DNA of 64,000 nucleotides from HLUCCA09 sp038745585 (GCA_038745585.1 JBCDLH010000005.1:1-64000); one strand, 5' to 3'. Shown: positions 8,478 through 17,865, counted from the first letter of the stretch. Notes: generated from the letters alone by a model not told the origin. A program made the numbers and translations.

Positions 8478-9359
8478 TCAAGCCTCAGCCCGCTCCAGCG
8501 CCCGCGCCACCATCGCGACGAACGCCGCCTCATCCCGGACGTCGGCGACCTCATCGGCCGTCACCCGCACGCCCCAATGGCGGGCCATGGCGGCATAGCG
8601 GGGCTGCCGGTGGTCGAGCGCACGGGCATAGGCGTAGCGAACGAAGCCATCCGGGTCGATCTCGGCCTCCGCCGCGCCGGTTTTGGCCCGGTATGCCTCC
8701 CAGGTCGCGGTCAGAAAACCCGGCTGATAGGCCATGGGTTTTGGCGCTTTCTGGAACCGTGCGATCAGCTCGTCGCGGTGCGCCTCTGACCCTTCGATCC
8801 AGACGGGCAACATGGCGCGCGCGAGTGCCGACATCACCGGATCGACGGGGTCGTAGGGGTCGACCACTTCGCAGATCGAGCCGCCAGTATCGCAGACAAA
8901 GTGTGGATAGCCATAGAGCGCCTGCGCCCGGTCGATGAAGCGCGGCGTGTCGAGGAGGGCCGCGATCTCGGCCTCCTCATGCTCGGCCTGACGGCGGCAA
9001 TACTCCGCGAGCCGAAGTCCGCCCTGGGCCGGATCGCCGGGCTTCCCAAGATAGGTCGAGAGCGGTGCGAGATTCTCGAACGTGATGTTCGAACCGATAT
9101 AAATCGAGTCGGTCATCAAGAGATCCCGCAAATAGGGGACCTGCATCGCCTCACGCTTGACAGTATCGGCAATGCGCTCGCCCATGTACCGTGTGCCGAT
9201 GCGGTAATCGACAGAGTAGTGAAACCACCCGCCCGTCTCGCGCAGCATCGCCGAAAGAAATGTCTTGCCAAGGCCCGACATACCAAAGAGCGCCACGCGC
9301 TTTTCGGGCGCGTCCCGCCAGGCAGCGGCATCGGGATAAAGGAGCGGGGCGTGTCGCAT
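8478..9359 (-). CDS. uncharacterised P-loop ATPase
   Basis: A 293-residue soluble protein. A Walker A motif GMSGLGKT occupies residues 26-33, right after a short VALF beta strand. The following GGWFHYSVDYRIGTRYM and FVCDTGGSICEVVDP segments look like nucleotide-kinase or G-protein-like switch regions. A conserved-looking C-terminal part (about 225-293) carries no domain that I recognise. Homologous ATPases are, as far as I recall, annotated only as 'ATPase' in Rhodobacterales. It has no close partner gene. Function unknown; a small-molecule or tRNA kinase is one possibility but nothing here proves it. Confidence 0.75.
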   Translation of the reverse strand: MRHAPLLYPDAAAWRDAPEKRVALFGMSGLGKTFLSAMLRETGGWFHYSVDYRIGTRYMGERIADTVKREAMQVPYLRDLLMTDSIYIGSNITFENLAPLSTYLGKPGDPAQGGLRLAEYCRRQAEHEEAEIAALLDTPRFIDRAQALYGYPHFVCDTGGSICEVVDPYDPVDPVMSALARAMLPVWIEGSEAHRDELIARFQKAPKPMAYQPGFLTATWEAYRAKTGAAEAEIDPDGFVRYAYARALDHRQPRYAAMARHWGVRVTADEVADVRDEAAFVAMVARALERAEA

Positions 9360-9618
9360 GACGCTGGGGAGTAGCGCTGGCGCCGCGCGCCCGCCAGAGC
9401 CTTATTGCCGGGCGCGTCCACGGTTGCATCGCGGCGACAGGATGTTCGAGCCAAGGGCGAAGGTTGACTGGCCCCTGACCGGACGGGTCCGGCGCCCTTG
9501 GCCCAGTTGAGGCGGCCTCAATCCACCGACGGAGACGAACGCAAAATCCGAACGGGTGGTGGAGCGCACCGGGCGCCGCCGCCTTCACGCCCCGCCCAGA
9601 TTTTTGTGCTTGTGCGCC

Positions 9619-10821
9619 CTAGAACCGATAGCCAACCGAGAAGCCGACCGTCAGCGCGCTGTTGTCACGAAACTCTGCCCGTGCCGTGTCGGGCGTCCCG
9701 GTTTCAGGCCGTGAATTGCCGAGCCAGGAGTAGCGCGCCCCGCCCGAGATCGTGACCGTATCGGACACGTCATAGGCGCCGCCTAGCGAGATCGCGAAGA
9801 GCCCATTCGTCGGGTCGAGGGGCGATACAAGGTCGTCGCCGTCCGTCTCCTCCCATGTAAAGCTCGCCCGAGCTGCGAATTCGTCGGTAAAGCGGCGCGC
9901 CAAACCGATGGTCCAGGTCCGCTCGTCCTGCAGTTCAACGAGCCCCACACCCGAGGCCGCCGTGAACAGCTCGGGCTCGATGATGAACTCCGACCATTCC
10001 GCCCAGCGGAACGAGCCGAAAAGCAGCGTGTCTTCTGCAATCCCGGTCTGAAAGTCGACGTTGATCGATTGCGGCAGCTCAACCTCCGTGGTCGATGTGC
10101 CGATGGTGCTGCCGAGATAGCTCTCGGTCGTATCGAAATCGTGCGAAATCGGAGAGTTATAGGTCACGGCGACGCGCAGCGCGATATCCGGGATCTCATA
10201 GGCAAAACCCAAGAGCCAGCCGACATCGGTGCGCTGATCGAGCTCGACGGAATACCCGTTGAAGCCGCCGGCAAAAGCAGGCGCGCCGGCCGGGACCGCG
10301 GCCTGCGGAATGCCGTAGGCGAGACCCGAGAGGTCGATCTCGCCCCCGGCGCGATCGATGCGGACACCGCCATGGACAGACCAATTCTCCGTGAACTTGT
10401 AGCGCAGCATGGCGGTGATCATGTCGCTATCGGCAATAGCGCTGGTGCCGCCGAGCTCGGTCGTATCGCTGTCGCCGTCGTAGGTGATGTCGCTACCGAA
10501 AGGTTGCTCAAACTGAATCGCCGCCGAAAGTTGACCGGTGATGTCGAATTTGACGCCGGCAAAGACGTTGCTGAACGTATCGCCGGTGCCGGAGTAGCGC
10601 GTCCCGCCTTGGATCCGGCCCGCCGGGTTGAGTTGCCAGGGCACGACATCGCCGGTGCCGCTGCCCGAAATGGTTGGCGTCGTGTGCGAAAACCCGAGCT
10701 CGGCGTAATTGCCGTCTTCGAACAAGATGTCGATGGGCAGATTCGTCCGATCCAGGCCGCCGGCGAGCGCGGCCGACGAGGCGGTGCCGAGGATCGCTGA
10801 CATCAAGAATGCTGACTTCAT
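9619..10821 (-). CDS. fadL: OmpP1/FadL family outer-membrane channel
   Basis: A 400-residue outer-membrane beta-barrel of the FadL/TodX family, which lets long-chain fatty acids or other hydrophobic compounds cross the outer membrane. A signal peptide ends about residue 20 (ASSAALA-GG). Features typical of the family are the N-terminal hatch region, alternating aromatic/polar strands, and a C-terminal strand ending in phenylalanine (VGFSVGYRF). The ATG at 10821 starts the signal peptide and fits the family. A 16-bp palindrome lies 177 bases upstream (10998-11013). The substrate is inferred from family only. Confidence 0.9.
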   Translation of the reverse strand: MKSAFLMSAILGTASSAALAGGLDRTNLPIDILFEDGNYAELGFSHTTPTISGSGTGDVVPWQLNPAGRIQGGTRYSGTGDTFSNVFAGVKFDITGQLSAAIQFEQPFGSDITYDGDSDTTELGGTSAIADSDMITAMLRYKFTENWSVHGGVRIDRAGGEIDLSGLAYGIPQAAVPAGAPAFAGGFNGYSVELDQRTDVGWLLGFAYEIPDIALRVAVTYNSPISHDFDTTESYLGSTIGTSTTEVELPQSINVDFQTGIAEDTLLFGSFRWAEWSEFIIEPELFTAASGVGLVELQDERTWTIGLARRFTDEFAARASFTWEETDGDDLVSPLDPTNGLFAISLGGAYDVSDTVTISGGARYSWLGNSRPETGTPDTARAEFRDNSALTVGFSVGYRF

Positions 10822-10997
10822 AAAGGTCTCTTCCCTTGGGCAGTGGCGTGCCGGTGTTGCTGTGCCCAGCGGTGCTGAGCCCGACATGCGGCGGTTTTTT
10901 TCATTGCGCCCAAAAATACGTCAGGGCGGCGCTTTGCAAATCGGACGCTACGTTATGAGAGTGTTGCAAAGGAGCTTGCGGCGGATCGGCCACAACT

Positions 10998-11013
10998 TTG
11001 ACGCAAACGTCAA
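10998..11013. promoter_or_regulatory. palindromic operator-like site upstream of fadL
   Basis: TTGACG-CAAA-CGTCAA is a perfect inverted repeat with a 4-base centre. A near-identical site (CTGACG-TAAA-CGTCAG) lies upstream of the enoyl-CoA hydratase at 60448-60463. The shape resembles the palindromes of MerR-type regulators of fatty-acid and branched-chain amino-acid breakdown (LiuR class). That regulator assignment is inference. Confidence 0.55.
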
Positions 11014-11053
11014 GCCCTGCGTCGCGCTTTGGTAGAGTAGCGGCCCGTTTGCC

Positions 11054-11962
11054 CTATCCGCGGCGGATGTTGAGCCAGTTCGCCGCCAGAATCACAGCTG
11101 CGCCGAGCGCGACGGGCCATTCGAGCGCTTCGGCGTAAAAGAGCATGCCGATAACCGCGATGACGGGCAGGCGGACGAATTCCATCGGCATCACAACGCC
11201 AGCCGGCGCAAGCGAGAGCGCCGTTGTCAGGCAATAATGCGCCACGAGGCCCGCTAGGCCGATCAGCGCGAGCCAGGGCAGGCTTGTCGCATTTGGGAGT
11301 GCAATTTCGCCGTCATAACCCGCTGCGATCAGCCCGAAAACGGCCTGCATGATCGTCAGCCAGAAGAGGATGCAAAAGGTCGATTCCGTGCGCGTGAGCT
11401 TGCGCGTGAATAGTGCTGAAAGCGCAAAGCCAATGGCCGCGCCCGCCGCCGCAAAGGCGCCGATCTCCAGCGCGCTCGGTTCGGGCCGTGCCACGATCAG
11501 CACGCCCGCAAAACCGAGGGCGGCCGCGATGAGCCGGATGCGCGCGAGCTTTTCGCCCAGGATCAGCGGCGCCAGCAGCGTGGCCCAGATTGGCGAAGTG
11601 AATTCCAGCGCAAAAAGAGTTGCCAGCGGGATCAGCGGCAGAGCGAAAAACCAAAGGTTTTGTCCGGCAAAGTGGCAGAGGTTGCGCAAGGCATGGAGCG
11701 CCAGATGCCGGCGTGTGATCTGCGGCAAGAGGCCAAAGGCCGTCCCGACCATGAGGAGGATCCCGATCCCAATGACCGAGCGGTAGAGCATGATCTCGAA
11801 TGTATCGTGGTCAAACGATACGGCGCGCCCTGCCACGGCCATCGCCGTGAAGGAGGCAATCGCGCCGGTCATCCAGAACGCCGCTTGAACGGGGCGCGAG
11901 TCTGGCGTGGCCGCTTCGGCGCCTTGGCTGGCAGTGCCGGTGCTCGGGGAGGTCGTCGCCAT
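11054..11962 (-). CDS. DMT (EamA) family transporter
   Basis: A 302-residue inner-membrane protein with about ten hydrophobic segments arranged as two EamA repeats, typical of drug/metabolite exporters. The first repeat includes the FTSPIWATLLAPLILGEKL signature and the second LAPAGVVMPMEFVRLPVIA. It starts 5 bases after the stop of guaA on the same strand and so is probably co-transcribed with it. Substrate unknown; the linkage to guaA hints at, but does not show, a nucleobase or amino-acid role. Confidence 0.9.
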   Translation of the reverse strand: MATTSPSTGTASQGAEAATPDSRPVQAAFWMTGAIASFTAMAVAGRAVSFDHDTFEIMLYRSVIGIGILLMVGTAFGLLPQITRRHLALHALRNLCHFAGQNLWFFALPLIPLATLFALEFTSPIWATLLAPLILGEKLARIRLIAAALGFAGVLIVARPEPSALEIGAFAAAGAAIGFALSALFTRKLTRTESTFCILFWLTIMQAVFGLIAAGYDGEIALPNATSLPWLALIGLAGLVAHYCLTTALSLAPAGVVMPMEFVRLPVIAVIGMLFYAEALEWPVALGAAVILAANWLNIRRG

Positions 11963-11967
11963 CCGCG

Positions 11968-13533
11968 CTACTCGAGCTCGATCGTGCCGGGGGGCTTTGA
12001 CGTTATGTCATAGCTCACCCGATTGATCCCGCGCACTTCGTTGATGAGGCGCGTCGCTGTCTCGGACAGAAACGCGTGGCTGAAGGGATAGTAGTCCGCC
12101 GTCATCCCATCGACGCTTGTGACCGCGCGAAGGAGGCAGGCGTAGTCGTAGGTCCGCCCATCACCCATCACGCCCACCGTGCGGACGGGCAAGAGGGCGG
12201 CGAAGGCCTGCCAAATCTCGTCGTAGAGACCGTGCTTGCGGATCTGGTCGATATAGACGGCATCCGCCTCTCGCAGGATCCCGAGCTTCTCTCGCGTTAT
12301 TTCGCCCGGGCAGCGGATGGCGAGGCCTGGGCCGGGGAAGGGGTGGCGGCCGATGAAGGAGGGCGGCAGACCGAGCTCTCGCCCCAGCACCCGCACCTCA
12401 TCCTTAAAAAGACCGCGCAGGGGCTCCACAAGCTTGAGCCCCATCTTCTCCGGCAGCCCGCCCACATTGTGGTGCGATTTGATGGTGACCGATGGGCCGC
12501 CCGAAAAGCTCACGCTTTCAATGACATCGGGATAGAGCGTGCCCTGTGCCAGGAACTTTGCGTCGCCGGCGGCGGTCGCATGCTTTTGAAAGACGTCTAT
12601 GAAGAGCTTGCCGATGGTCTTGCGTTTGTCCTCTGGATCGCTCACGCCCACGAGGGCATCGAGGAAGCGTTCGCTCTCGTCAGCGTGGATCAGCGGCAAG
12701 TTGTAATGGTCGCGGAACATCGTCACGACCTCTTGCGCCTCGTTCTTGCGCAGCAAACCGTGGTCGACAAACACGCATGTGAGTTGGTCCCCAACCGCCT
12801 CGTGGATGAGAACGGCCGCGACCGAGCTGTCGACCCCGCCCGAGAGCGCGCAGATCACATGCCCGTCGCCGACCTGCGCACGGATCGCGGCGATGGCCTC
12901 GTCGCGGTATGCGCCCATGGTCCAATCGCCCGTAAAGCCCGCTTCGTGCACGAAATTCGCGAGAAGGTCTCGGCCCTTCGGTGTGTGGTGCACCTCTGGA
13001 TGAAACTGCACAGCGTAGAAGCGCCGCGCCGTGTCGGCGGTGATGGCGTAGGGCGCGCCCTGCGATGTGCCAAAGACCTCGAAGCCCGGCGCGATCTCGG
13101 CCACGTGGTCGCCATGGGACATCCAGACCTGTTCCGGCCCCGCGTCGAACCAACCGGCGAGGAGCGGTAGCCGCGTCTCGGTCGGCGCGACCTTTGCGCG
13201 CCCAAACTCTGCCGTGCCCTCGCCAGCGATGACGCGCCCGCCCAGCACCTCCATCATCACTTGCTGGCCATAGCAGATCCCGAGGACGGGCACGCCAAGT
13301 GCCCAGAGCGCCGTGGGTGGACGGGGCGAGCCGTCGCGCGTGACGCTGTCCGGCCCACCCGAGAGGATCACCGCGCGCGGCGCGATCTCGGCCAGCCGCG
13401 CCTCTGTCACGCCCTGATAGGCGACGATCTCGCAATAGACGCTGAGCTCGCGCAATCGACGGGCAATCAGCTGCGTCACCTGAGAGCCGAAGTCGACAAT
13501 CAGGAGCGTTTGATGCGGAGACGATGCGGCCAT
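11968..13533 (-). CDS. guaA: GMP synthase (glutamine-hydrolysing)
   Basis: A 521-residue enzyme converting XMP to GMP with ATP and glutamine, the last step of guanine nucleotide synthesis. The N-terminal class I glutamine amidotransferase domain holds the nucleophile Cys87 in GICYGQQ and the HPEVHHT histidine/glutamate. The ATP-pyrophosphatase domain carries the P-loop SGGVDSSV. The C-terminal dimerisation domain ends in KPPGTIELE, the standard terminus. Length and order match the family exactly. The ATG at 13533 has only a weak ribosome-binding site. Confidence 0.98.
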   Translation of the reverse strand: MAASSPHQTLLIVDFGSQVTQLIARRLRELSVYCEIVAYQGVTEARLAEIAPRAVILSGGPDSVTRDGSPRPPTALWALGVPVLGICYGQQVMMEVLGGRVIAGEGTAEFGRAKVAPTETRLPLLAGWFDAGPEQVWMSHGDHVAEIAPGFEVFGTSQGAPYAITADTARRFYAVQFHPEVHHTPKGRDLLANFVHEAGFTGDWTMGAYRDEAIAAIRAQVGDGHVICALSGGVDSSVAAVLIHEAVGDQLTCVFVDHGLLRKNEAQEVVTMFRDHYNLPLIHADESERFLDALVGVSDPEDKRKTIGKLFIDVFQKHATAAGDAKFLAQGTLYPDVIESVSFSGGPSVTIKSHHNVGGLPEKMGLKLVEPLRGLFKDEVRVLGRELGLPPSFIGRHPFPGPGLAIRCPGEITREKLGILREADAVYIDQIRKHGLYDEIWQAFAALLPVRTVGVMGDGRTYDYACLLRAVTSVDGMTADYYPFSHAFLSETATRLINEVRGINRVSYDITSKPPGTIELE

Positions 13534-13813
13534 GGCGCTCGCTTAGGGGGCGGGGGCAGGCGACGCAAGGGCCAGATGCGACAAAGCGTCCGTTCGCGCG
13601 CGCAGCCAGTTTGGGCGGCGCGTTTCACACGGTGCAGCTGTTTCTGTCGCAGACCGGCCTCATGCCCGCCACAAAGCCTGCGTTTACCAAGATCGACTGC
13701 GCACCGCGCCGGTGGCAGCTTTGTATTTGGTGCATGGCGGGTGTGCGCCCCAGGGCGCTGGTGCGGCGTCGGGGCCCCCATATCTCGCCGTTATCAAGAG
13801 TTTGGAGGTCCTA

Positions 13814-14035
13814 ATGGCCGTGGATATCTCCCGCAATCCGACGCATGGCGTACCTAGCCCGCTGCTCTGGCTGATATGGCCGCTGGACCGCCTGCTCGCC
13901 TTCTTTGCTGCGATCGAAGGCGCCAACCGGGCAGCGCGCCGCTACGAGCGCTTGGCGACCCTCACGGATACAGAGCTTGCCCAACACGGTTTGACGCGTG
14001 AGGCCCTCCCGCTGGCAGCTTGCCGCGAGATCTGA
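13814..14035 (+). CDS. DUF1127 domain protein
   Basis: A 73-residue small protein. Its C-terminal half carries a YjiS-like DUF1127 helix pair: ARRYERLATLTDTELAQHGL, followed by TREAL. The middle has a hydrophobic tryptophan-containing stretch. GGAGG lies 5 bases before the ATG. DUF1127 proteins of alphaproteobacteria are small, arginine-rich and often stress-induced, with reported roles in phosphate uptake and RNA turnover. Nothing here assigns a specific role. It is monocistronic between guaA (divergent) and ureE. Confidence 0.8.
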   Translation: MAVDISRNPTHGVPSPLLWLIWPLDRLLAFFAAIEGANRAARRYERLATLTDTELAQHGLTREALPLAACREI

Positions 14036-14135
14036 GCCGGGTCTTATAGGGATACATAGCGACACAGCCCGTGCCCCTTGGCCTGCGCAGCCGCAGCCGT
14101 TAGCCTAACGCGGTGAGGCGACAAAGGTGGCCGGC

Positions 14136-14807
14136 ATGGCAGAAATCCCCCGCGCGCATACCGTCCTCCGTGGCGGGGCAGAGGCACCGCAAGACTACGT
14201 CGCGCTGGACTATGAAGGCCGCTTCCTGCGGCGCCGCAGACTCGTAACGGAGCGCGGTCGGGCGTTCCTGATCGACCTGGCGGAGGTGACGTCGCTCGGC
14301 GACGGCGATGCGTTGGAGCTGACCGATGGCAGCCGCGTCGGGATCCGTGCCGCGCCCGAGGCCCTTTTGGCCGTAACGGGTGAGAGCCTGGCGCGTCTCG
14401 CGTGGCATATCGGCAATCGGCACACGCCCTGCCGGATCGAGGCCGAGCGCCTGCTGATCCGCGACGACCATGTCTTAGCCGAGATGCTGCGTCGTCTTGG
14501 CGCCAATGTCCAACCCCTCACGGCCCCGTTCGAGCCCGAAGGCGGCGCCTATGGCCATGGCCGGACTCTGGGCCATTCCCACGGCCCTGAAGACGGGGCA
14601 GGGGGGCACCGGCACGGCGAGACATCCGATGTCTCTTTGGACGACATCGGCGCTGTACACACCCATAGCCATTCACACAGCCATACCCCCGTTCATAGTC
14701 ACACCCAAAGCCATAGCCACACCCACAGCCACACCGAAGTTCGGACCGTGACGCACGCGCCATCGCCGGAGGGCGGCCGCTCGACCTCCGGCAAAAGCCG
14801 CCTGTGA
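14136..14807 (+). CDS. ureE: urease accessory protein UreE
   Basis: A 223-residue nickel metallochaperone for urease. The N-terminal domain (about 1-65) and the C-terminal metal-binding domain (about 70-140, containing LAWHIGNRHTPCRIE) match UreE. The region from about residue 145 to 200 is extremely histidine-rich, with repeated HSH and HTH, and should bind several nickel ions. The ATG at 14136 was preferred over a GTG three codons upstream. The stop overlaps the GTG start of ureF. No urease structural genes, ureG or ureD are nearby in the window. Confidence 0.93.
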   Translation: MAEIPRAHTVLRGGAEAPQDYVALDYEGRFLRRRRLVTERGRAFLIDLAEVTSLGDGDALELTDGSRVGIRAAPEALLAVTGESLARLAWHIGNRHTPCRIEAERLLIRDDHVLAEMLRRLGANVQPLTAPFEPEGGAYGHGRTLGHSHGPEDGAGGHRHGETSDVSLDDIGAVHTHSHSHSHTPVHSHTQSHSHTHSHTEVRTVTHAPSPEGGRSTSGKSRL

Positions 14808-15478
14808 GCGCCCAGCCGCAGGGGCCGGACACGGGCCCAGCGTCGGAGGACGCGGCGCTCTTGACGCTCACGCAGTGGCTTTCGCCGGCCTTCCCGCTCG
14901 GCAGTTTTGCCTATTCCCATGGGCTCGAGACTGCCATCGCCGAGGGCGACGTGTCGGATGCGGCAGGGCTTGAAGCCTGGCTCGGCTACGTGCTGTGCTT
15001 TGGTACAGGTCGGTCGGATGCGATCCTGATCCACGCCTGCCTGCGCGGGGAACCGGTGGATGACCTGGCCACCCTCGCGCGCGCGCTCGCCCCCTCCGCC
15101 GAGCGCGCGCGAGAGGCCGAGGAGCAAGGCGCGGCGCTCGCGCGCACGATCGGTGCTCTGCGCGGCACGACGATGCCGCCCCGGCCGCTTCCGGTCGCTT
15201 TCGGTGCCGCGGCCCGTCGGCTGCCCGTCGCTCCGCTCCGCGTCGTCGCGCTCTACCTTCAGGCGTTTGTGGGCAACCTCGTCTCCTGCGCCACACGGGC
15301 TGTGCCCCTAGGTCAGACGGAGGCGCAGGCGGTGCTTGCCCGCCTCTCTCAGCCGATTCTGACAACCGCGTCGGCAACGGCCGAGACCCCGGTCGGCCGG
15401 ATCTCTAGCGCGGCTTTCGGAAGCGATCTCTCCGCCCTTCGACACGAAACGCAGGACGTCCGCCTCTATCGGACCTGA
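14804..15478 (+). CDS. ureF: urease accessory protein UreF
   Basis: A 224-residue UreF, which with UreD and UreG delivers nickel to apo-urease. The all-helical family pattern is clear: LTQWLSPAFPLGSFAYSHGL, then ETAI near residue 22, and a C-terminal LRHETQDVRLYRT typical of UreF. The GTG start overlaps the ureE stop in a GTGA, which indicates translational coupling. The next gene is on the opposite strand, so the usual ureG does not follow. Confidence 0.94.
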   Translation: MSAQPQGPDTGPASEDAALLTLTQWLSPAFPLGSFAYSHGLETAIAEGDVSDAAGLEAWLGYVLCFGTGRSDAILIHACLRGEPVDDLATLARALAPSAERAREAEEQGAALARTIGALRGTTMPPRPLPVAFGAAARRLPVAPLRVVALYLQAFVGNLVSCATRAVPLGQTEAQAVLARLSQPILTTASATAETPVGRISSAAFGSDLSALRHETQDVRLYRT

Positions 15479-15600
15479 CACAGGTTCATCCGCAAAGCAT
15501 GCCGCACTGACCCCGTGCGCTTTGTCTGCGCAGCACATCTGGTTTGACCGGTTGTTCTGAACGCGGCCCGTGCCCGCAAGGGCATGCGAGGACGGAGGTA

Positions 15601-16395
15601 TCAATCCTCGGAAGAGACGACGTAGAGATGCGGCCGGCCGCCCGACGCGCGTTCTGGGCGCGGGGTCGTCGCGCGTTGCGGCGGTATCCGATTGGGCGCC
15701 GGGTCCGATGGGTCATCGGCCGCCGCGCGCCCCGTATCCCGTGCTTTGCGCTCCAACGCTTGGGCCCAGCCTGTAACGCGCCGGTCAGCAGAAACATCCT
15801 CTCCGGCGATTGGATCGATCTCCTCGGCTCGTACGGCAAAGCGGCGCGGGCTGCGACCAAGGGGTCCGGCCGTCACCAGACAGCCGAGCGCCCGGCTGAC
15901 ATCTCCGAAATCGCTCTTGAGCGGCAAAAGGAGCAGCCGCGCATCGAGAGCCGGCCGTCCGAGCCCGGTTTCTCCGCTCAGCGTGAGCCGCACGATGGCC
16001 GGATCGGCAAAGACCCGTTCGAGCGCGGCCGAGACCATTTTGCGCGCCTCTGGCGTAAAAAACGCGGTCATCGGCATGCCGCGCACCTCCATCCCCATCA
16101 GGTCGTTCAGATGCATACCCGCAAGGCGGAACCGACCCATGCCCGGAGCAATACGTTCGAGGATAAAGGCGTATTCAAGCGCATCTTCGATCTGCCGCGG
16201 ATCGACATCGGCGCGGGCGGGCACGAGGCGCGTGCCGCGCAGCCCCTGCCAATACGCTTCGAGCGTGGTGACAACGGGAAAGCGCAGGTCTTTGGAAACA
16301 TCCTGCAGCGAAACGATGTCTGCCCCGGGATGCGCCACCGGCGCGGTGCCTGACCCGATTTCGGGCGTGCCGGTTTCGGTCGTGTGATCGGCCAC
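15601..16395 (-). CDS. PAS domain protein (PAS_5 type)
   Basis: A 264-residue protein with an alphaproteobacterial PAS_5-type domain at about residues 30-160, including LEAYWQGLRGTRLVPARADV and the core MGRFRLAGMHLNDLMGMEVRG. The C-terminal 80 residues are proline- and arginine-rich and probably disordered. The GTG at 16395 was chosen because GGAGGG sits 5 bases upstream; an upstream in-frame TTG has no such site. Proteins of this type lack an output domain, so partner and ligand are unknown. Confidence 0.82.
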   Translation of the reverse strand: MADHTTETGTPEIGSGTAPVAHPGADIVSLQDVSKDLRFPVVTTLEAYWQGLRGTRLVPARADVDPRQIEDALEYAFILERIAPGMGRFRLAGMHLNDLMGMEVRGMPMTAFFTPEARKMVSAALERVFADPAIVRLTLSGETGLGRPALDARLLLLPLKSDFGDVSRALGCLVTAGPLGRSPRRFAVRAEEIDPIAGEDVSADRRVTGWAQALERKARDTGRAAADDPSDPAPNRIPPQRATTPRPERASGGRPHLYVVSSED

Positions 16396-16705
16396 GTGAC
16401 CCTCCCTTTCCTGCTCTGCTGCCGCCGTCCCAGCCCCGCCAAGACCTGCGCGCAAGCGCCCCGCTGCGTCTGTTCCACGCCAAGATCGGCGCCAAATCAG
16501 TAACGGTTACCCAAGTGCTAATATGACAGAATTCCATCGCATTGTCTGAAAAATGAGAGCGTAGCGTTAACGCGCCCAGCCGTCGCGGCGATCGGCGTCC
16601 GTCCGTCGGTCCGGCCCGAGGCTTGACCCTGCCGCCCCCGTGCCGCAGAGCGAGGTGCAGGGCGGGCCGCCGCAGACGTGGGGGGTGGAAGGGAGAGACG
16701 CGCCA
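16396..16705. other. divergent intergenic region, PAS gene / gmk
   Basis: A 310-base gap that must hold the promoters of the PAS gene (minus) and gmk (plus). A perfect 10-bp palindrome GCGTTAACGC lies near 16564-16573. A relatively AT-rich stretch at about 16495-16560 is a plausible promoter zone. No RNA gene recognised. Confidence 0.35.
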
Positions 16706-17347
16706 ATGTCGGACCGGAGGGGGCTCCTTATCATTCTGTCCTCGCCCTCGGGTGCGGGCAAATCCACCCTGGCGCGGCGCTTGATGGTCTGGGATCCGTC
16801 GCTGACCTTTTCCGTCTCTGCGACGACCCGCCCGCCGCGCGACGGCGAGACCGACGGGACGCACTACCACTTCCTCGACGAGGGCCGCTTCAAACAGATG
16901 GTCGCTGAGGGTGAGATGCTCGAACATGCTTATGTCTTCGGCAATTTTTATGGCTCCCCCGCTGCGCCCGTGCGCACCGCTATCGAAGCGGGCCGCGACG
17001 TCCTCTTCGATGTGGATTGGCAGGGCGCCCAGCAGATCCGCAACTCCGAGCTCGGGATGCACACGCTCTCGATCTTCATCCTGCCGCCCTCGATCCCCGA
17101 GCTCAAACGCCGGCTGATCTCGCGCGGGCAGGATGCGGCCGATGTGATCGCCAAGCGCATGCAGAAGAGCTGGGACGAGATCAGCCATTGGGACGGCTAC
17201 AATTACGTGTTGGTCAACGACGATCTCGACACGACCGAGGAAAAGCTGCGCACCATCGTGACCGCGGAGCGCCTGCGCCGGCCGCAGCAGCCGGGCCTGC
17301 GCCCCCATGTGCGCCGCCTGCAATCCGAGTTTGAGGAGATGCAATGA
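16706..17347 (+). CDS. gmk: guanylate kinase
   Basis: A 213-residue enzyme phosphorylating GMP to GDP. The P-loop SSPSGAGKST occupies residues 12-21; the GMP-binding region follows with SVSATTRPPRDGETDG, HYHFLDE and YGSP. VLFDVDWQGAQQ is the Walker B-type strand. The ATG at 16706 follows a GGAAGGGAGAG tract and gives normal family length; an earlier in-frame start would add 22 residues not seen in the family. Its TGA overlaps the ATG of the next gene. Confidence 0.97.
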   Translation: MSDRRGLLIILSSPSGAGKSTLARRLMVWDPSLTFSVSATTRPPRDGETDGTHYHFLDEGRFKQMVAEGEMLEHAYVFGNFYGSPAAPVRTAIEAGRDVLFDVDWQGAQQIRNSELGMHTLSIFILPPSIPELKRRLISRGQDAADVIAKRMQKSWDEISHWDGYNYVLVNDDLDTTEEKLRTIVTAERLRRPQQPGLRPHVRRLQSEFEEMQ

Positions 17348-17865
17348 CGATCTATAGCCTCGACGGTATCGCGCCCGAGATTAACGCAGATGCCTGGCTT
17401 GCGCCGTCGGCCGAGGTTATGGGCCGGGTGCGGCTCGGGCCGGGCGTGGGGGTTTGGTTCGGCGCGGTCTTGCGGGGCGACAACGAGTGGATTGAGGTCG
17501 GCGCCAGCACCAACGTCCAGGAGAACGCTGTCTGTCATACTGATCTGGGCTTTCCGCTCAGCATCGGGCGCGATTGCACCATCGGGCACAAGGCGATGCT
17601 CCACGGCTGCACGATCTCCGATGAGACGCTGATCGGCATGGGGGCCACGATCCTCAACGGCGCCAAGATCGGGCGGAACTGCTTGATCGGGGCCTCCGCG
17701 CTGGTGACAGAGGGCAAAGAGATCCCAGACGGCGCGCTCGTGATGGGCAGCCCGGGCAAGATCGTCCGCACGCTGACTGAGGCAGAGATCGAGGGCCTGC
17801 GACAGAGCGCGCGCGGCTATCGGGAGAACGCAGTGCGGTTCCGCGCCGGGCTCGTCGCGCTCTGA
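17344..17865 (+). CDS. gamma-carbonic anhydrase family protein
   Basis: A 173-residue left-handed beta-helix (hexapeptide-repeat) protein of the YrdA/PaaY gamma-carbonic-anhydrase group. Zinc ligands are recognisable as the histidine in CHTD and the two in GHKAMLHGC. The repeat coils run from about residue 15 to 145, followed by a short C-terminal helix. Start and gmk stop overlap as ATGA, so it is in the gmk operon. Some family members lack measurable carbonic anhydrase activity, so the reaction is inferred. Confidence 0.9.
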   Translation: MTIYSLDGIAPEINADAWLAPSAEVMGRVRLGPGVGVWFGAVLRGDNEWIEVGASTNVQENAVCHTDLGFPLSIGRDCTIGHKAMLHGCTISDETLIGMGATILNGAKIGRNCLIGASALVTEGKEIPDGALVMGSPGKIVRTLTEAEIEGLRQSARGYRENAVRFRAGLVAL

